From NCBI GenBank assembly GCA_021823085.1, contig JAKAPG010000055.1, forward strand, positions 1 through 9,310: a stretch of DNA of 9,310 nucleotides. The letters are read 5' to 3'. A program made the translations under genes and the position numbers. The DNA is from Thermoplasmata archaeon. GTDB taxonomy: Archaea; Thermoplasmatota; Thermoplasmata; Lutacidiplasmatales; UBA184. Shown piece by piece: positions 7,702 through 9,310 of this stretch. Positions within the stretch are counted from its first letter, which is position 1, and the number at the start of each line of letters is the position of its first letter. A model generated the notes under the pieces. That model saw only the letters and a program-made list of their open reading frames with translations, made no database searches and was not told the DNA's origin.

Positions 7702-7707
7702 CTCCTT
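7702..7707 (-). promoter_or_regulatory. Ribosome binding site of hemA
   Basis: AAGGAG on the minus strand, 12 bases before the GTG at 7689. It helps choose that start over upstream ATGs in the same open frame. The spacer is longer than usual. Confidence 0.5.
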
Positions 7708-7731
7708 CGCCGATGGTTCGAGGATGTTCCC

Positions 7732-7740
7732 CTTTATTCG
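7732..7740 (-). promoter_or_regulatory. TATA-like promoter element of the heme operon
   Basis: CGAATAAAG on the minus strand is an AT-rich island in GC-rich DNA. An archaeal TATA box here would place the transcript start near 7710, giving a leader of about 20 bases that includes the AAGGAG ribosome site and the hemA GTG. No other promoter-like island was seen within the tightly packed operon. Assigned by eye. Confidence 0.45.
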
Positions 7741-8288
7741 GAGACGTACGAACCGCCTCCCGCCGAACGTACCCGACCGGCCATCCTCCCCCCGGGCGTG
7801 GGGGAACATCCTTCCGATAACTCGGGATGCGCGCCCAGCCACCGTTACGGCCATTCGTGCGATTGGCCGCTCGCTACGCTCGCGTCGAGGGAGCCCCGGA
7901 CTCGTTCGGGGAGAAGTCTTGGCGATGGCCGTGAATTCGCATCGCATCCTGCGGGCACGCAGCTTCCCGGCTCGGGTCGATCGTCCCGGGCGCCCGAGAG
8001 GATACCGTCATCGCCCAAGACCGCGCCGTCCGCCCGGCCCCGTGCTGTCCCGTAGGCCGTCCGCCGGGCGACCTCGGCATCGGTCGACGGGTCCTTGGGG
8101 AAGACGGGGGGCGTAGGTCGCGACGCGGTTCCCGTCTCCGCTTTCCCGTCTCGACGGTTGCCTCCACCCCGGAATCGATGCGTTCTCGCGCGAGGCTCCC
8201 GGGGTGGGAGGACCCCGACATTCCGTCCGTGCGATGTCGGAGCAGAGCGGCGCAACGCGCTGAATGTCGCGCCACCCGAGACGAAGGT
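7741..8288. other. Intergenic region between divergent units, no supported gene
   Basis: This is the gene-free part between the two divergent promoter islands. Open frames cross it on both strands but are rich in Arg, Pro, Gly and Ser, with no recognisable motif. Small inverted repeats occur at 7787–7805 (6 bp stem), 7894–7911 (5 bp stem) and 7971–7998 (6 bp outer stem), none with a T-tract. No tRNA or riboswitch pattern was recognised. A regulatory or small RNA role cannot be excluded. Confidence 0.5.
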
Positions 8289-8295
8289 CTTAAGT
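8289..8295 (+). promoter_or_regulatory. TATA-like promoter element of the Fe-S carrier-like gene
   Basis: CTTAAGT, an AT-rich island about 35 bases before the ATG at 8327. A transcript starting about 25 bases downstream would have a leader of roughly ten bases, just holding a GGAG at 8318–8321. A related TAAGT element precedes the next gene. Confidence 0.45.
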
Positions 8296-8326
8296 CCCAA
8301 ATGCACTCGTTTCCGTCGGAGAAACC

Positions 8327-8734
8327 ATGCTCGCGATCGAGGTCAAGCCGGCGGCGGCCCAGCAGGTCAAGCAGCTGATGCAGGGTCAGAAGCCCGGCAT
8401 CGGCGTTCGTGTCTACGCCCAACCCGGCGGCGGAAGCTCCGGAAGCGGGTGCGGCTGCGGTGCGGGCCCGGCGGCGGCCTCCTTCGGAATGGCGTTCGCG
8501 AAGCCTCGACCCGACGACGAGGTCGTGAAGGTCGGCGACCTCCAGGTTATCGTCGATCCCTCGAGCGTGCCGCTCGTCAACGGGGCCGTCATCGACTACG
8601 TGGAGGACATCCACGAGTCGGGGTTCAAGATCACCAACCCGACGCTACCGGTCCCCGATGAGGCCGGGATGGCGGGCGGCTGCACCTCGTGCGGATCGAA
8701 CTCGGCCAACGGCGGCGGCTGCGGTTGTGGGTAA
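8327..8734 (+). CDS. A-type Fe-S carrier-like protein (IscA/HesB/ErpA family), cysteine-rich variant
   Basis: A-type carriers bind Fe-S clusters or iron and pass them to apoproteins in the cytoplasm. The 135-residue product has the family order: N-terminal IEVKPAAAQQVKQLM (4–18), GVRVYAQPGGG (26–36), FGMAFAKPRPDDEVVKVGDL (53–72), VIVDPSSVPLVNGAVIDYV (74–92) and GFKITNP (99–105). Instead of the standard GGCSG loop it has GGGSSGSGCGCGAG (34–47; Cys42, Cys44), and instead of a single C-terminal CGC it has CTSC (119–122) and a final CGCG (132–135), giving six cysteines. Start: the ATG follows GGAG with five bases between. It is divergent from the heme operon, so it shares the upstream region but is a separate unit. 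Family is likely; the altered cysteines mean carrier function is not assured. Confidence 0.8.
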   Translation: MLAIEVKPAAAQQVKQLMQGQKPGIGVRVYAQPGGGSSGSGCGCGAGPAAASFGMAFAKPRPDDEVVKVGDLQVIVDPSSVPLVNGAVIDYVEDIHESGFKITNPTLPVPDEAGMAGGCTSCGSNSANGGGCGCG

Positions 8735-8823
8735 ACTAGGACCGCACGCCCGCCTCGGAGGGAGCCGCCACACGCTGCGCGCGGCCGGCCGAGCCGATTT
8801 GGTAAGTTGGTGCAGCACCGGCG

Positions 8824-8831
8824 CTAAGTAT
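8824..8831 (+). promoter_or_regulatory. TATA-like promoter element of the ABC ATPase gene
   Basis: CTAAGTAT centred about 30 bases before the ATG at 8858. No Shine-Dalgarno is visible before that ATG, so the transcript probably begins at or next to the start codon, as in leaderless archaeal genes. A short GGTG-CAG-CACC inverted repeat lies just upstream (8810–8819 region). Confidence 0.45.
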
Positions 8832-8857
8832 GACGCTCCACGTGACGCGCTCCTTGC

Positions 8858-9277
8858 ATGAGCGCCGCGCCTCTTCTCAGCCACGACCTACGGAAAGTCT
8901 ACCAGAGCCGGGGCGCCCCAGCGACCACGGCCCTGGCCGGGGTCTCCCTCGAGGTCCACACCGGGGAACGGGTCGCGCTGCTGGGCCGAAACGGAGCCGG
9001 GAAGACGACGTTCCTCCGGATCGCGAGCACGCTCCTTCGGCCGACCTCCGGGACGATCGAGATTTTCGGCCACGATGCCGACCGGGAGCCCGACCTGGCC
9101 CGTCCGCTCATCGCGGTCGTGCCTCAGGAAGGAAAGCCGTTCTTCCACCTCACGCCGTACGAGCAGGTCTACACGTACCTGAGAGCTCGGGGGTTCGCTC
9201 GGGAGGTCGCGAAGGCCCGGACCGCCGAGGCCCTGGAGAAGATGGGCCTGACCGATATCCATATGTGTTCGGTTTAG
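8858..9277 (+). CDS. ABC transporter ATP-binding protein, N-terminal part, frame interrupted
   Basis: ATPase subunit of an ABC transporter, DrrA/CcmA-like (multidrug or ABC-2 type exporter) by overall look. Seen in 139 residues: a first strand LLSHDLRKVY (6–15), LAGVSLEVHTGERVALLG (26–43), Walker A GRNGAGKTT (43–51), the glycine-rich turn PTSGTIEIFG (62–71), a Q-loop with Gln90 in VVPQEGKPFFHLTP (87–100) and the helical domain up to MGLTDI (129–134). The frame then ends at TAG 9275–9277, before the signature, Walker B and switch histidine. A normal subunit is about 230–320 residues. A signature reading LSG(G) continues at 9301–9310 in the +2 frame, so this is a real gene broken by mutation, by assembly error, or by something unusual. 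No permease partner is visible. Substrate unknown. Confidence 0.85.
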   Translation: MSAAPLLSHDLRKVYQSRGAPATTALAGVSLEVHTGERVALLGRNGAGKTTFLRIASTLLRPTSGTIEIFGHDADREPDLARPLIAVVPQEGKPFFHLTPYEQVYTYLRARGFAREVAKARTAEALEKMGLTDIHMCSV

Positions 9278-9310
9278 CCGAACCACCCCTCTCGGAACCT
9301 CTCTCGGGTG
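9259..9310 (+). pseudogene. Out-of-frame continuation of the ABC ATPase carrying the LSGG signature
   Basis: Read in the frame starting at 9259, two bases off the upstream gene, the DNA gives a peptide ending FGLAEPPLSEPLSG, followed by the first base of the next codon. This is a good ABC signature in the expected place. The end of the upstream frame (MGLTD) and this stretch (FGLAE) look like the same family position twice, so the join may be between two related sequences. The codon TTA in this stretch is rare in such GC-rich DNA. Confidence 0.5.
9267..9283 (+). repeat. Perfect 6 bp hairpin around the ABC frame stop
   Basis: GTTCGG and CCGAAC flank a five-base loop (TTTAG) that contains the stop codon at 9275–9277. 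It may be chance, or mark the junction where the frame is lost. It lacks the T-tract of a terminator. Confidence 0.6.

Noticed and set aside
7787..7805. GC-rich hairpin as a transcription terminator
   Set aside because: No T-tract on either strand and it sits upstream of both transcription units.
6436..7947. HemA with an 86-residue N-terminal extension
   Set aside because: The extension crosses the TATA-like box and has no HemA-like sequence.
7971..7998. Hairpin with a tRNA T-arm-like look
   Set aside because: Loop size and sequence do not fit a T-arm and no acceptor, D or anticodon arms surround it.
7499..8116. 205-codon plus-strand frame overlapping hemA and the intergenic region
   Set aside because: First part is antisense to hemA, remainder is Arg/Pro-rich with no motif.
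7845..8306. 153-codon minus-strand frame in the divergent intergenic region
   Set aside because: Low-complexity Arg/Pro/Ser content, no ribosome site or motif, and it covers the TATA-like element of the Fe-S carrier gene.

Overview
The window is dominated by a tightly packed heme biosynthesis operon on the minus strand (about 1–7689). Two unrelated-looking genes lie on the plus strand at the right end. In transcription order, right to left, the operon reads hemA (glutamyl-tRNA reductase), hemC (hydroxymethylbilane synthase), hemD (uroporphyrinogen III synthase), hemB (porphobilinogen synthase), hemQ/chdC (coproheme decarboxylase of the chlorite dismutase family), hemL (glutamate-1-semialdehyde aminotransferase), hemE (uroporphyrinogen decarboxylase) and hemH (ferrochelatase, running off the left edge). 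Most junctions overlap by 1–4 bases, and the same GTGA start/stop overlap occurs four times, so this is almost certainly one polycistronic, translationally coupled unit.

Together the genes cover charged glutamyl-tRNA to 5-aminolevulinate (HemA, HemL), assembly of uroporphyrinogen III (HemB, HemC, HemD), decarboxylation to coproporphyrinogen III (HemE), iron insertion (HemH) and the final coproheme-to-heme step (HemQ). HemE + HemH + HemQ is the signature of the coproporphyrin-dependent branch known from Firmicutes and Actinobacteria. The one enzyme of that route not seen is the coproporphyrinogen III oxidase (CgoX/HemY), which may lie left of position 1.

From 7690 to 8326 (637 bases) there is no convincing gene. 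This stretch holds the divergent promoters of the heme operon and of an A-type Fe-S carrier-like protein (8327–8734) with unusual extra cysteine motifs. After a 123-base gap, an ABC transporter ATPase begins at 8858. Its reading frame stops at 9277, before the LSGG signature, yet a good LSGG signature is readable in another frame just before the window ends.

The DNA is GC-rich. Start regions show TATA-like boxes 25–30 bases upstream of probable transcript starts, and the ABC gene appears to be leaderless. This suggests an archaeon, possibly a GC-rich member of the Thermoplasmata, but there is no RNA gene or other taxonomic marker, so this is an inference. If it is archaeal, a classical, HemQ-type heme operon is notable because most heme-making archaea use the siroheme-dependent (Ahb) route.
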